Assembly: GCA_011049955.1 (NCBI GenBank)
Contig: DRGV01000080.1
Coordinates: forward strand, 1 to 19,901
DNA length: 19,901 nt
Source: a bacterium
Lineage (GTDB): Bacteria; UBP18; UBA7526
Direction: 5' to 3'
The translations under genes were made by a program, and so were the position numbers. The notes under the pieces were generated by a model that was not told the origin of the DNA, did not search any database, and worked only from the letters and a program-made list of their open reading frames with translations. Positions 7,181-14,458 of this stretch are shown piece after piece (position 1 is the stretch's first letter; every line of letters starts with the position of its first letter).

Positions 7181-7215
7181 AGCTGGGGGTCGGCATCTCC
7201 GCTTCGCTCCGAAAA
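7162..7215 (+). repeat. GC-rich stem-loop segment at the phosphorylase stop
   Basis: CCGAC (7167-7171) can pair with GTCGG (7189-7193), and the segment continues into CCGCTTCGCTCCG. It includes the stop codon (7178-7180), so the phosphorylase tail is encoded by it. Similar short CTTCG-bearing segments occur in other gaps here. Confidence 0.35.
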
Positions 7216-7255
7216 GTGAGAAAGTGAGCAGGTGAGTAGGTGAGAAAGTGAGCAG
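7215..7255 (+). repeat. GTGAG word repeat
   Basis: GTGAGAAAGTGAGCAG occurs twice, separated by GTGAGTAG, in a purine-rich tract. A short 18-codon frame starting at 7301 follows, and I do not consider it a gene. Confidence 0.5.
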
Positions 7256-7360
7256 TAATCAGTTATCGGTGACCGGTAGAAGAAAGGGAGAGTGGGTGAA
7301 ATGGAAAAAAGGCAAGGAAGTGACGAAATCCCATCGGACTTAATTATCAATTTCTAATTT

Positions 7361-7412
7361 CTAAGTAACTTATTAACTTATCAACTTATTAACTTATTTT
7401 CTTATTACTTAG
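7361..7412 (+). repeat. AACTTATT word repeat framed by 8-bp inverted repeats
   Basis: AACTTATTAACTTATC-type words are bounded by CTAAGTAA (7361-7368) and TTACTTAG (7405-7412), which are exact reverse complements. The element ends nine bases before the AGGAGG RBS (7421-7426) of the next gene. Confidence 0.5.
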
Positions 7413-7434
7413 GTAAAGAAAGGAGGAATCTAAA

Positions 7435-8160
7435 ATGAGAAAAGAACCACCGGAGAAGGTATCACAGGAGAAGATAACCTTCGATGTCCGGGAGCTGGAG
7501 CCGCTCTTAAGCCCACCCCCAATGAAGGTAAAACCATTTGCTCCTGCCTGGGTCAGACTTAAGAATGGAGAGAAGTTACTCATCAGGCCGGCCAAGAAGA
7601 GCGAGGCGCCCCTGCTCATAAATTATGCAAAGAAGATGATCGACATAGACCACGACTTCTACGATATTGTGGGAGCCAGGGTTTGCGCCGAGATTTTGGG
7701 CTGGTATAGGAACAGGCTGAAGGATCCCTATCAATTCTTGGGGCTCATCAATGGTCACCTGGTGGGTTTTGCCAATGGAAGGCTATGGGATGAAGATATC
7801 AACATCAGCCTCCATACTATGGCCTTCAAGAGGGGCCTGAGAATTGGGGCGACACTCTACTATGCCAAGTGTGAATACGCCTTTGAGACCCTGAAGCAGA
7901 AGGAGTTCTGGGCCACCTATGAGAGTTATAATGGTCTGAAGAGATGGGGAATCGGCATGGCCCAGCCCTCTTATCCCTGGCCAGATTATCAGCATGAACT
8001 TGGCGGAGCGAAGGTCTATTATATGACCCAGAAATACTGGTCAATAGCAGTCAGGAAGTATCTACTGGACATGATTGGTACTACCTTAAAGAGGCCGGTA
8101 CCCAAGGATTTATTGAAAAGGAATGAAAAACTTAAGATTCCTAAGGGAGTAGTTGTTTGA
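7435..8160 (+). CDS. GNAT-like acetyltransferase-fold protein
   Basis: This 241-residue protein starts at ATG 7435, eight bases after a strong AAAGGAGG. The stretch 36-175 looks like a divergent GNAT fold: VRLKNGEKLLIRPAKKSEA as the first strand and helix, a FLGLINGHLVGFANGRLW central hairpin, RGLRIGATLYYAKCEYAFE at the place of the acetyl-CoA loop, and ATYESYNGLKRWGI at the usual end motif. The canonical Q/R-x-x-G-x-G/A loop is only loosely met (residues 133-139), so catalytic activity is uncertain. It is coupled to the following nuclease gene by a TTGA overlap, suggesting a joint function that I cannot name. Confidence 0.55.
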   Translation: MRKEPPEKVSQEKITFDVRELEPLLSPPPMKVKPFAPAWVRLKNGEKLLIRPAKKSEAPLLINYAKKMIDIDHDFYDIVGARVCAEILGWYRNRLKDPYQFLGLINGHLVGFANGRLWDEDINISLHTMAFKRGLRIGATLYYAKCEYAFETLKQKEFWATYESYNGLKRWGIGMAQPSYPWPDYQHELGGAKVYYMTQKYWSIAVRKYLLDMIGTTLKRPVPKDLLKRNEKLKIPKGVVV

Positions 8161-9062
8161 AAAGTAAGCAGAGCGATCTTTTTGAGCATTTCTTTGGTGG
8201 AGAGAAGTCATTACCAAAGTCAGAGGAGAGACCCCTGGTCCTGAGTTATTCCCAGATAAGCACCTACCAGCAATGTCCCCTTAGGTATAAGTTTCAGTAT
8301 ATAGAGAGAAGACCTTCCAAGCCCAGCCCCCATTTGGACTTTGGAAACACCATTCATAATACACTGAAAGACTTTCATCAAAACTTTGATCTCAGGAAAA
8401 CAAGCCCTCTTAGAAGTAATCCGACCCCAAAGGGGACGGATGCCCCCGATGAATATTGGGAAACTTCTAACGGGGCAAGCCTCGAAGACCTACTGGATCT
8501 CTATGAAAAGAACTGGGTGTCCGAGGGCTACGAGAACCGGGAGCAGGAAGAAGAGTTTAGAAGAGAGGGGGAGAGAATGCTTAAGAATTATTATCAGACA
8601 GCAATAAAGAATCCTAATCTTCCTCTTTATTTAGAAGAGAGCTTCAAGTTTCGGATAGGGGATTGCGAGATCTGGGGAAAGATCGATAGAATCGATAGAC
8701 TTCCTGATGGAGAATGGGAGATCATAGATTATAAAGCAGGTAAGAGAAAAATAGAACAGGTAGGATTAGAAGCCGACCTAAATCCTTTGGAGATTGACGA
8801 GAACTTTCAATTATCCCTCTATTATCTGGGTTGTAAAGAGAAGTTCAAAAAGGTTCCAGGGAAGGTGAGCCTCTACTATCTAAAGTATAATCAGAAGATA
8901 AGTGCCGCCAGGAGACCAGAGCAGTTGAGGGACGTGGAGAGGATTGTGGGTCAGGTTGCCTCCCAGATCAGGGAGAAGAAGTTTGAAGCAAAAAAGGGAC
9001 CCCTATGTCCCTGGTGTGGTCATAAGGAAATCTGCCCGGCCTTCAAGGAATCTCTTCTATAG
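8157..9062 (+). CDS. stand-alone RecB/AddB-type PD-(D/E)XK Fe-S nuclease
   Basis: This 301-residue protein begins at TTG 8157, four bases inside the previous gene, after AAGGGAG. It opens with LSYSQISTYQQCPLRYKFQY, the usual start of PDDEXK_1 (PF12705) nucleases. Metal and catalytic residues are visible as D177 in GKIDRID and D191-Y192-K193 in WEIIDYKAG; Q217 in NFQLSLYYLG matches RecB motif QxxxY. C40 plus C284-x2-C287-x5-C293 reproduce the four-Cys [4Fe-4S] arrangement of AddB and Cas4. The family cuts single-stranded or duplex-end DNA in repair or in CRISPR adaptation. There is no helicase domain and no cas gene nearby. The polA neighbour and GNAT-like partner fit DNA repair, as inference. 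Confidence 0.85.
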   Translation: MKSKQSDLFEHFFGGEKSLPKSEERPLVLSYSQISTYQQCPLRYKFQYIERRPSKPSPHLDFGNTIHNTLKDFHQNFDLRKTSPLRSNPTPKGTDAPDEYWETSNGASLEDLLDLYEKNWVSEGYENREQEEEFRREGERMLKNYYQTAIKNPNLPLYLEESFKFRIGDCEIWGKIDRIDRLPDGEWEIIDYKAGKRKIEQVGLEADLNPLEIDENFQLSLYYLGCKEKFKKVPGKVSLYYLKYNQKISAARRPEQLRDVERIVGQVASQIREKKFEAKKGPLCPWCGHKEICPAFKESLL

Positions 9063-9163
9063 AGCCTAAATCTTATTAGAAAGCTTTCTCTTTTACTATT
9101 CTTTGTTTGTCACTTCATGCCCTTGCCTACTTTTCCCCCTCCTTAGAAAATTAGGAGTTCTTT
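9063..9163 (+). promoter_or_regulatory. gap before polA with an RBS-pairing hairpin
   Basis: This pyrimidine-rich 101-base gap lacks the word repeats of other gaps. A perfect palindrome AGAAAGCTTTCT (9078-9089) precedes a T-rich run and may be a weak terminator. CTCCT (9139-9143) can pair with the polA RBS AGGAG (9153-9157) across a 9-nt loop, which would mask it. No clear -10/-35 pair was found. Confidence 0.3.
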
Positions 9164-11845
9164 ATGACTAAGAAGAGACTCTTCTTGATCGATGGAAACG
9201 CCTATATCCATAGGGCCTTTCATGCCCTGCCTCCCTTCACTACCTCTCGAGGAGAGATGGTGAATGCGGTCTATGGCTTTATCAGGATGCTACTAAAGAC
9301 CCTAAAGAAAGAGTCCCCGGATTATATGGCGGTCTGCTTTGACTATCCGGCACCTACCTTCCGCCATAAAGAGTATAAAGAGTATAAGGCCACTCGGAAG
9401 AAGGCCCCGGATGAACTGAAGAGCCAGATTCCTCTGACCCATGAGATCGTCAGAGCATTAAACTTAGCCCTCTTTGAGAAAGAGGGGTATGAAGCAGATG
9501 ATTTGATTGCTACCCTTTCTGAAAGAGCAAGGAAGGAAGGAATAGAGACCATCATCGTCACTGGGGATAAGGATGCTCTGCAGTTGATCGATAAATCTAT
9601 CTTAGTCTTAAATGAACCCAAGGGCATCCTGTATGATGAGAAAGAAGTAAAGGAAAGAACAGGCGTTACTCCTAAGCAGATAACCGATTTTATGGCCCTT
9701 ATGGGTGATCAATCGGATAATGTTCCCGGAGTAAGAGGAATAGGACCCAAGACCGCTACCCAACTCATCCAGAAGTATGGAAACATTGAGAGTTTATATC
9801 ACCATTTAGATGAGATAGAGGGGAAATTAAAAGAGAGACTAAGGGAAGCCAAGGGAGATGCCTTCCTCTCCAAAAAATTGGTTACCTTAGAGAAGAACGT
9901 TCCTTTAAAGTCTGAAATTTCCCATTGTAAAATAAAACCACCCAAAAGAGAAGAACTTCTGGGCCTTCTTCATAGATTAGAATTCCGAAGTCTTATCGCT
10001 GAGCTGGTTACCACCAAGGAAGAGAAGCGGGTTAGCTACTCTACCATCCTCTCCAAGGATGATTTTGAGAGACTACTTAAGGATTTAAGGAAATCTCCCT
10101 TAGTCTCTGTCGACCTTGAGACTACGGGAAAGGACCCCATGGTTGCCTCTCTGGTAGGCATCGCGTTATCTCTAAAGCCTTTCTCTGCCTATTACATCCC
10201 CCTTACCCATTCCTATCTTGGGGCACCAGAACAACTGGATAGGAAATATGTCTTGGGAAAATTAGGGCCCATTCTGGAGAATGAGAGAATAAGGAAGTAT
10301 GGACAGAATATAAAATACGAGATCATTCTCTTAAAGAGAGCAGGAATAGATTTAAAGGGAATATATTTCGATACCATGGTGGCCTCCTATCTTCTGAATC
10401 CAGCGAAGTTAAACCACAACTTAGGTGATATTGCCATTGAATATCTGGGACATAAGATGACCTCCATAGGCGAATTAATTGGCAAAGGCAAAAAGGAGAT
10501 TACCATGGATGAGGTGGAGATTGAAAGAGTTACTCCCTATGCCTGTGCCGATGCAGACATCGTCTTGCGTTTAGCAAAGATCATGGAGCCGAAGTTAAAG
10601 GAAAAAGGCTTAGAGGGACTCTTCTATAAGGTAGAGATGCCCTTGGTAAGGGTACTGGTAGAGATGGAGATGGACGGGGTTCTCATTGATAAGGAGTATC
10701 TTGGGTCTCTCTCAAAGGAATTTGCTTTAGAGCTAAGAAAATTGGAGAAAAGAATCTACTCCCTGGCCGAGGAGGAGTTTAATATTAATTCTCCCAAGCA
10801 GCTTTCCTATATCCTATTTGAGAAGTTAAAACTTCCGGTAATAGAGAAGACCAAGACCGGATACTCTACCCGAGAAGCGGTCTTAAGGGAACTGGCCTTA
10901 AGTCATAAGTTGCCCAATCTACTCATCAAATATCGGGAACTGGCCAAACTCAAGTCAACCTACATCGATGCCCTTCCACTTCTAATTAATTCCCACACAA
11001 GAAGGGTCCATACCTCCTTCAATCAGACCGTAACCGCTACCGGAAGGCTCTCCTCTTCTGAGCCCAACCTCCAGAATATTCCCATAAGGACAGAGTTGGG
11101 AAGAAAGATCAGGAAGGCCTTCATCCCTCAAAAAGGCTATATTTTATTGTCCGCTGACTACTCCCAGATAGACCTCAGGGTCTTAGCCCACATTTCAAAG
11201 GACGAAGCCTTAAGGGACGCCTTCTTCAAGGATGAGGATATTCACTCACGAACAGCCTGTGAGATCTTCGGCCTTTCGAAAGAAGAGATTACCCCAGAAT
11301 TGCGCCGCATTGCCAAGACTGTAAACTTCGGTCTTTCCTATGGCATGAGCCCTTTTGGTCTCTCCAGGGATTTAGGCATTTCCTTAAAAGAAGCCGAGAA
11401 ATATATTACCAAGTACTTTGAGAAGTATAGCGGGGTGAAGAGGTATATTGAGGAGATCATCGAAGAAGCAAAGAAAAAGGGCTACGTTACCACGTTACTT
11501 AAAAGGAGAAGATATATCCCAGAGATAAATCACCCGGACCCCAGGCTCTCTAACTTTGCTAAAAGAGCAGCCATCAATACCCCCATACAAGGGACATCTG
11601 CGGATATCATCAAGGTGGCCATGCTTGAAATAAGTGAGAGACTGAAAAAAGAAATCTTAAAGACCCGGATGATCATTCAGATTCACGATGAGCTCTTATT
11701 TGAGGTTCCAGAGGATGAGGTAGAAAAAGTATCGAGATTAGCCAAGGAGATTATGGAAGGCGCAATAGAGTTAGAGGTTCCCATAAGAGTCGATATAAAG
11801 ATGGGAAAGAACTGGGCAGAACTGGAACAGTTAGTTAGTAGTTAG
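9164..11845 (+). CDS. polA: DNA polymerase I
   Basis: At 893 residues, this is a full three-domain PolA for gap filling, RNA-primer removal and repair. Domain 1 (about 1-290) is the 5' nuclease, with LIDGNAYIHRAFHA, EADDLIATL, TGDKDALQL and the GDQSDNVPGVRGIGPKTA helix-hairpin region. Domain 2 (about 300-490) is the 3'-5' exonuclease with D317 and E319 (VDLETTG), E386 where E. coli has Asp424, and Y459-x3-D463, so proofreading looks mostly intact. Domain 3 has motif A around D665, motif B with KTVNFGLSYG, and motif C IHDELLFEV. In motif A the steric-gate Glu (E. coli Glu710) is Asp, D670 in DYSQIDLR. The start is ATG 9164, six bases after AGGAG. The last residues (QLVSS) are encoded by the beginning of the repeat element that fills the next gap. 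Confidence 0.97.
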   Translation: MTKKRLFLIDGNAYIHRAFHALPPFTTSRGEMVNAVYGFIRMLLKTLKKESPDYMAVCFDYPAPTFRHKEYKEYKATRKKAPDELKSQIPLTHEIVRALNLALFEKEGYEADDLIATLSERARKEGIETIIVTGDKDALQLIDKSILVLNEPKGILYDEKEVKERTGVTPKQITDFMALMGDQSDNVPGVRGIGPKTATQLIQKYGNIESLYHHLDEIEGKLKERLREAKGDAFLSKKLVTLEKNVPLKSEISHCKIKPPKREELLGLLHRLEFRSLIAELVTTKEEKRVSYSTILSKDDFERLLKDLRKSPLVSVDLETTGKDPMVASLVGIALSLKPFSAYYIPLTHSYLGAPEQLDRKYVLGKLGPILENERIRKYGQNIKYEIILLKRAGIDLKGIYFDTMVASYLLNPAKLNHNLGDIAIEYLGHKMTSIGELIGKGKKEITMDEVEIERVTPYACADADIVLRLAKIMEPKLKEKGLEGLFYKVEMPLVRVLVEMEMDGVLIDKEYLGSLSKEFALELRKLEKRIYSLAEEEFNINSPKQLSYILFEKLKLPVIEKTKTGYSTREAVLRELALSHKLPNLLIKYRELAKLKSTYIDALPLLINSHTRRVHTSFNQTVTATGRLSSSEPNLQNIPIRTELGRKIRKAFIPQKGYILLSADYSQIDLRVLAHISKDEALRDAFFKDEDIHSRTACEIFGLSKEEITPELRRIAKTVNFGLSYGMSPFGLSRDLGISLKEAEKYITKYFEKYSGVKRYIEEIIEEAKKKGYVTTLLKRRRYIPEINHPDPRLSNFAKRAAINTPIQGTSADIIKVAMLEISERLKKEILKTRMIIQIHDELLFEVPEDEVEKVSRLAKEIMEGAIELEVPIRVDIKMGKNWAELEQLVSS

Positions 11846-11935
11846 GACGGCAACTTCGTTGCCTATAGTAGTTAGCGACCTTTGACTGACAACTAAAGCG
11901 AACGGAGTGAGCGTGCTAACCAACTAACAAACTAA
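11834..11935 (+). repeat. ~100-bp dispersed palindromic element, copy A
   Basis: This element starts inside the last codons of polA and ends just before coaE. It holds the hairpin GGCAAC-TTC-GTTGCC (11849-11863), then TAGTAGTTAG pairing with CTGACAACTA, a GCGAACGGAG segment and a TAACCAACTAACAAACTAA tail that can pair with the opening GTTAGTAGTTAG. Copy B at 14337-14438 is roughly 90% identical by eye. The function is unknown; it could be a structured transcript end or a mobile palindromic unit. Confidence 0.75.
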
Positions 11936-11952
11936 TCTGAATGGAGAGAGTG

Positions 11953-12567
11953 ATGTTGGTAGTTGGCCTGACCGGTAGCATAGCATCCGGAAAGAGCGTG
12001 GTAAGCAAGACCCTTAAAGAGCTTGGCCTGCCCATAATCGATGCTGATCTGATTGCCAGGAAAATGGTAAAGCCGGGTGAAGTAGGTTATCAAGAGATTG
12101 TAGACCATTTTGGGAAAGGGATTCTCAATCCAGATCAGACCATTAATAGAAGAAGATTGGCTAAGATAATCTTCAGCGCCTCTAAAGAAAGAGAAAGACT
12201 CAATTTTATCCTTCATCCCAGGATAGTTGAAGAGAGCAAAAGGAGAATGAGGGATTTTAAAGAAAGAGGGGAGAGAATAGTTATCCTGGATGCCGCTCTC
12301 TTGGTAGAAGCCGGGGAATTATCTTTAGCCGATAAACTCATTGTAGTTACCGTAAGTCCTAAGATTCAAGTCAAGCGCCTGGTCCAGAGAGATCATTTGA
12401 CAGAGAGAGAGGCTAAGAAACGCATCGCCACCCAGATGTCCCTCTCTGAAAAGGTGAAATTGGCCGATTATGTCATTGATAATAGTGGCCCGGTTAGAAA
12501 GACCATAAAAAGAACAAAAGGAATTTACGATCAATTGTGTTTGACAATCACCGATAAAGAAGAGTAA
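11953..12567 (+). CDS. coaE: dephospho-CoA kinase
   Basis: This 204-residue protein phosphorylates dephospho-CoA, the last step of coenzyme A synthesis. The P-loop GSIASGKS (residues 8-15) follows VVGLT; next come IDADLIARK, the LHPRI segment and QRDHLTEREAKKRIATQ, all family hallmarks. I choose ATG 11953 because GGAG at 11943-11946 sits six bases upstream. ATG 11941 is in frame and adds four residues but lacks an RBS. It lies between polA and rho, an arrangement found in various anaerobic bacteria. Confidence 0.94.
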   Translation: MLVVGLTGSIASGKSVVSKTLKELGLPIIDADLIARKMVKPGEVGYQEIVDHFGKGILNPDQTINRRRLAKIIFSASKERERLNFILHPRIVEESKRRMRDFKERGERIVILDAALLVEAGELSLADKLIVVTVSPKIQVKRLVQRDHLTEREAKKRIATQMSLSEKVKLADYVIDNSGPVRKTIKRTKGIYDQLCLTITDKEE

Positions 12568-12605
12568 AATATCACCACAGAGAACGCAGAATCATAGAAA
12601 GCAGT

Positions 12606-12684
12606 TAGACAGTGGGACAGTTGGACAGTTAAACCATTCAAAAGTCAAACTGGTTTCTAAACTGTCAACCTGTCAAACAGTCAG
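12606..12684 (+). repeat. large imperfect palindrome of GACAGT words, coaE-rho gap
   Basis: The left arm 12608-12636 (GACAGTGGGACAGTTGGAC, then AGTTAAACCA) pairs with the right arm 12651-12682 (TGGTTTCTAAACTGTCAAC, then CTGTCAAACAGTC), giving a stem of about 29 bp with few mismatches around a 14-nt loop. The remaining gap to 12750 holds CACAGAGAACGCAGA words on the left and AATCCGTG/AATCTGTG words on the right. No protein is encoded. Confidence 0.65.
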
Positions 12685-12686
12685 AC

Positions 12687-12740
12687 CGTCAAACTATAAT
12701 CCGTGTAATCCGTAATCAATCTGTGACAATCCGTGTCTAT
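12687..12740 (+). repeat. AATCCGTG word repeat before rho
   Basis: TAATCCGTGTAATCCGTAATC and AATCTGTGACAATCCGTG words lead directly to the RBS region GAGGTGAAAG of rho. The same family precedes murA at 17737-17774 and is the reverse complement of the CACAGAT words after the cyclase gene. Confidence 0.5.
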
Positions 12741-12750
12741 GAGGTGAAAG

Positions 12751-14004
12751 ATGGATATCGTTGTCTTGAAAGAAAAAACCATCTCTGAGCTAAGTGATGT
12801 GGCGAAGAAGATGAAAATCTCTGGGGTAGGAAACCTGAGGAAGCAGGAGCTCATTTTCAAAATATTGAAGGCCCAAACCAAAGAGGAAGGCCTTTTCTTT
12901 GGGGAAGGAGTTTTGGAGATTCTCCCAGATGGTTTTGGTTTCTTACGTTCATCCAATACCAACTATCTTCCTGGCCCAGATGACATCTATGTCTCTCCTT
13001 CTCAGATAAGGCGCTTCAGTCTCAAGAAGGGAGATATCGTTTCCGGTCAAATTCGTCCCCCCAAGGCGAGCGAAAAGTTCTTCGCTTTACTCAAGGTAGA
13101 GGCAGTAAACTTTGAAAACCCAGAACTGGCCAGGGAAAGAGTACTATTCGATAACCTCACTCCCCTATATCCCAAGGAAAGGATTAGACTGGAGACAGGA
13201 ACCGATACTATCTCAGAGAGGGTCATGGATCTCTTGACTCCCATTGGAAAAGGGCAGAGAGGCCTAATCGTTTCTCCTCCCCGGGCGGGAAAGACCATTC
13301 TATTACAGAAGATTGCCAACTCCATTACCACCAACCATCCCGAGATAATCTTAATCATTCTCTTAGTTGGAGAAAGACCTGAGGAAGTGACGGATATGGA
13401 GCGAAGTGTAAAGGGAGAAGTCATTGCTTCTACCTTCGATGAGCCGGCCACTCGCCACGTCCAGGTGGCGGAAATGGTCCTGGAGAAGGCCAAGCGGCTG
13501 GTAGAGTATAAGAAGGATGTGGTCATTCTCCTGGACTCTGTCACCAGGTTGGCTCGGGCATATAATACCACTTGTCCCCATTCAGGAAAGGTCCTGACGG
13601 GAGGGGTGGATGCCAATGCCTTGTCCAAGCCCAAAAGGTTCTTCGGTTCTGCCCGCAACCTTGAGGAAGGTGGTTCCTTAACCATTTTAGCTACTGCTTT
13701 AATCGATACGGGAAGCAAGATGGATGAGGTAATCTTCGAAGAGTTCAAGGGGACGGGGAATATGGAGCTGGTGCTTGATAGGAGGCTGGTGGATAAAAGA
13801 GTATTCCCAGCCATCGATATTTCGCGAAGCGGGACGAGAAAAGAAGAACTTTTGCTAAATAAGGAGGATCTGAGTCGTATCTGGGTCTTAAGAAAAGTAT
13901 TGAGTTCTCTAAATGTTATTGAGAAAATGGAGCTCTTAATTGAAAGACTGAAGAAGACCAAGACCAATAAGGAATTTTTGAAGTCTATGAATTCACCCCA
14001 TTAG
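12751..14004 (+). CDS. rho: transcription termination factor Rho
   Basis: This 417-residue hexameric RNA helicase ends transcripts at C-rich unstructured sites. In order: an N-terminal helical SAP-like part (about 1-45, TISELSDVAKKM), the cold-shock-like RNA-binding fold (GFGFLRSSNTNYLPGPDDIYVSP), then the ATPase with Walker A PPRAGKT (176-182), Walker B VVILLDSVTRLARAYN, and the Q/R-loop region TGGVDANALSKPKRFFGSARN. Length and motifs match standard Rho, with no large N-terminal insertion. The start is ATG 12751 after GAGGTGAAAG. Its presence, together with few obvious intrinsic terminators in the window, suggests Rho-dependent ends matter here, which is inference. Confidence 0.97.
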   Translation: MDIVVLKEKTISELSDVAKKMKISGVGNLRKQELIFKILKAQTKEEGLFFGEGVLEILPDGFGFLRSSNTNYLPGPDDIYVSPSQIRRFSLKKGDIVSGQIRPPKASEKFFALLKVEAVNFENPELARERVLFDNLTPLYPKERIRLETGTDTISERVMDLLTPIGKGQRGLIVSPPRAGKTILLQKIANSITTNHPEIILIILLVGERPEEVTDMERSVKGEVIASTFDEPATRHVQVAEMVLEKAKRLVEYKKDVVILLDSVTRLARAYNTTCPHSGKVLTGGVDANALSKPKRFFGSARNLEEGGSLTILATALIDTGSKMDEVIFEEFKGTGNMELVLDRRLVDKRVFPAIDISRSGTRKEELLLNKEDLSRIWVLRKVLSSLNVIEKMELLIERLKKTKTNKEFLKSMNSPH

Positions 14005-14021
14005 AGACCTCAAGGTGTAAT

Positions 14022-14110
14022 AATTGTAGATTGACGATTGTAGATTGAAATCAATAAATCGACAATCAACAAATCGACAATTATTAAATCGACAATCAAC
14101 AAATCTAAAA
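14022..14110 (+). repeat. ATTGTAGATTG / AAATCGACAATCAAC repeat, rho-rpmE gap
   Basis: The left half repeats ATTGTAGATTGACG-like words. The right half has a ~15-base unit, AAATCGACAATCAAC, three times with small changes, then AAATCTAAAATCC. The halves are imperfect reverse complements, so the gap can fold into a long hairpin that ends just before the GGGGAGG RBS of rpmE. Confidence 0.6.
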
Positions 14111-14129
14111 TCCAAAAGGGGAGGCTAAA

Positions 14130-14333
14130 ATGAAGGAAGGGATTCATCCTAAGTATGTAGACTGCACTATTACCTGTGCCTGCGGGAATGTTACCCATAC
14201 CAGATCAACCAAGCCCAGTTTCAGAGTGGAGATCTGCTCTGCCTGTCATCCCTTTTTTACGGGGAAGCAGAAGTTAGTTGATACCGCAGGAAGAGTAGAG
14301 AGGTTTAGGAAAAAGTACGGACTAAAAGAATAG
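14130..14333 (+). CDS. rpmE: 50S ribosomal protein L31, zinc-binding form
   Basis: This 67-residue protein of the large ribosomal subunit starts at ATG 14130, four bases after GGGGAGG. The zinc-type ligands are present as C16-x-C18 and C36-x2-C39 (CSACHPFFTG), so this is the metal-containing L31 rather than the Zn-free YtiA type. Its C-terminus GRVERFRKKYGL is typical. It sits between rho and a DUF1385 gene. Confidence 0.96.
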   Translation: MKEGIHPKYVDCTITCACGNVTHTRSTKPSFRVEICSACHPFFTGKQKLVDTAGRVERFRKKYGLKE

Positions 14334-14336
14334 TTG

Positions 14337-14438
14337 GTTAGTAGTTAGGACGGCAACTTCGTTGCCTTTAGTAGTTAGTGACCTTTAACTAACAACTAAA
14401 GCGAACGGAGAGAGAGCATACTAACAACTAATAAACTG
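14337..14438 (+). repeat. ~100-bp dispersed palindromic element, copy B
   Basis: Second copy of the element at 11834-11935, again starting right after a stop codon and ending just before the next RBS. It has the same GGCAACTTCGTTGCC hairpin (14352-14366). Here TAGTAGTTAG and CTAACAACTA pair in 9 of 10 positions; where copy B has an A-T pair, copy A has a G-U type pair, so pairing is kept. The outer arms pair at about 14 of 18 positions. Confidence 0.75.
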
Positions 14439-14458
14439 AATTTATAGGAGTTTATTTT

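Noticed and set aside
7301..7357. 18-codon frame MEKRQGSDEI... in the gap before the GNAT-like gene
   Set aside because: It is very short, has no good RBS and lies between repeat tracts.
8157..9062. Cas4 of a CRISPR adaptation module
   Set aside because: The motifs fit the shared RecB/AddB/Cas4 fold, but no cas1, cas2 or repeat array is present in the window; the general name is safer.
11941..11952. ATG 11941 as coaE start
   Set aside because: It has no RBS, while GGAG at 11943-11946 is well placed for ATG 11953, where the family N-terminus begins.
13047..13967. 306-codon open frame on the - strand opposite rho
   Set aside because: It is a shadow of the clear rho gene, rich in Ser and Leu as expected for an antisense frame, with no domain or RBS support.
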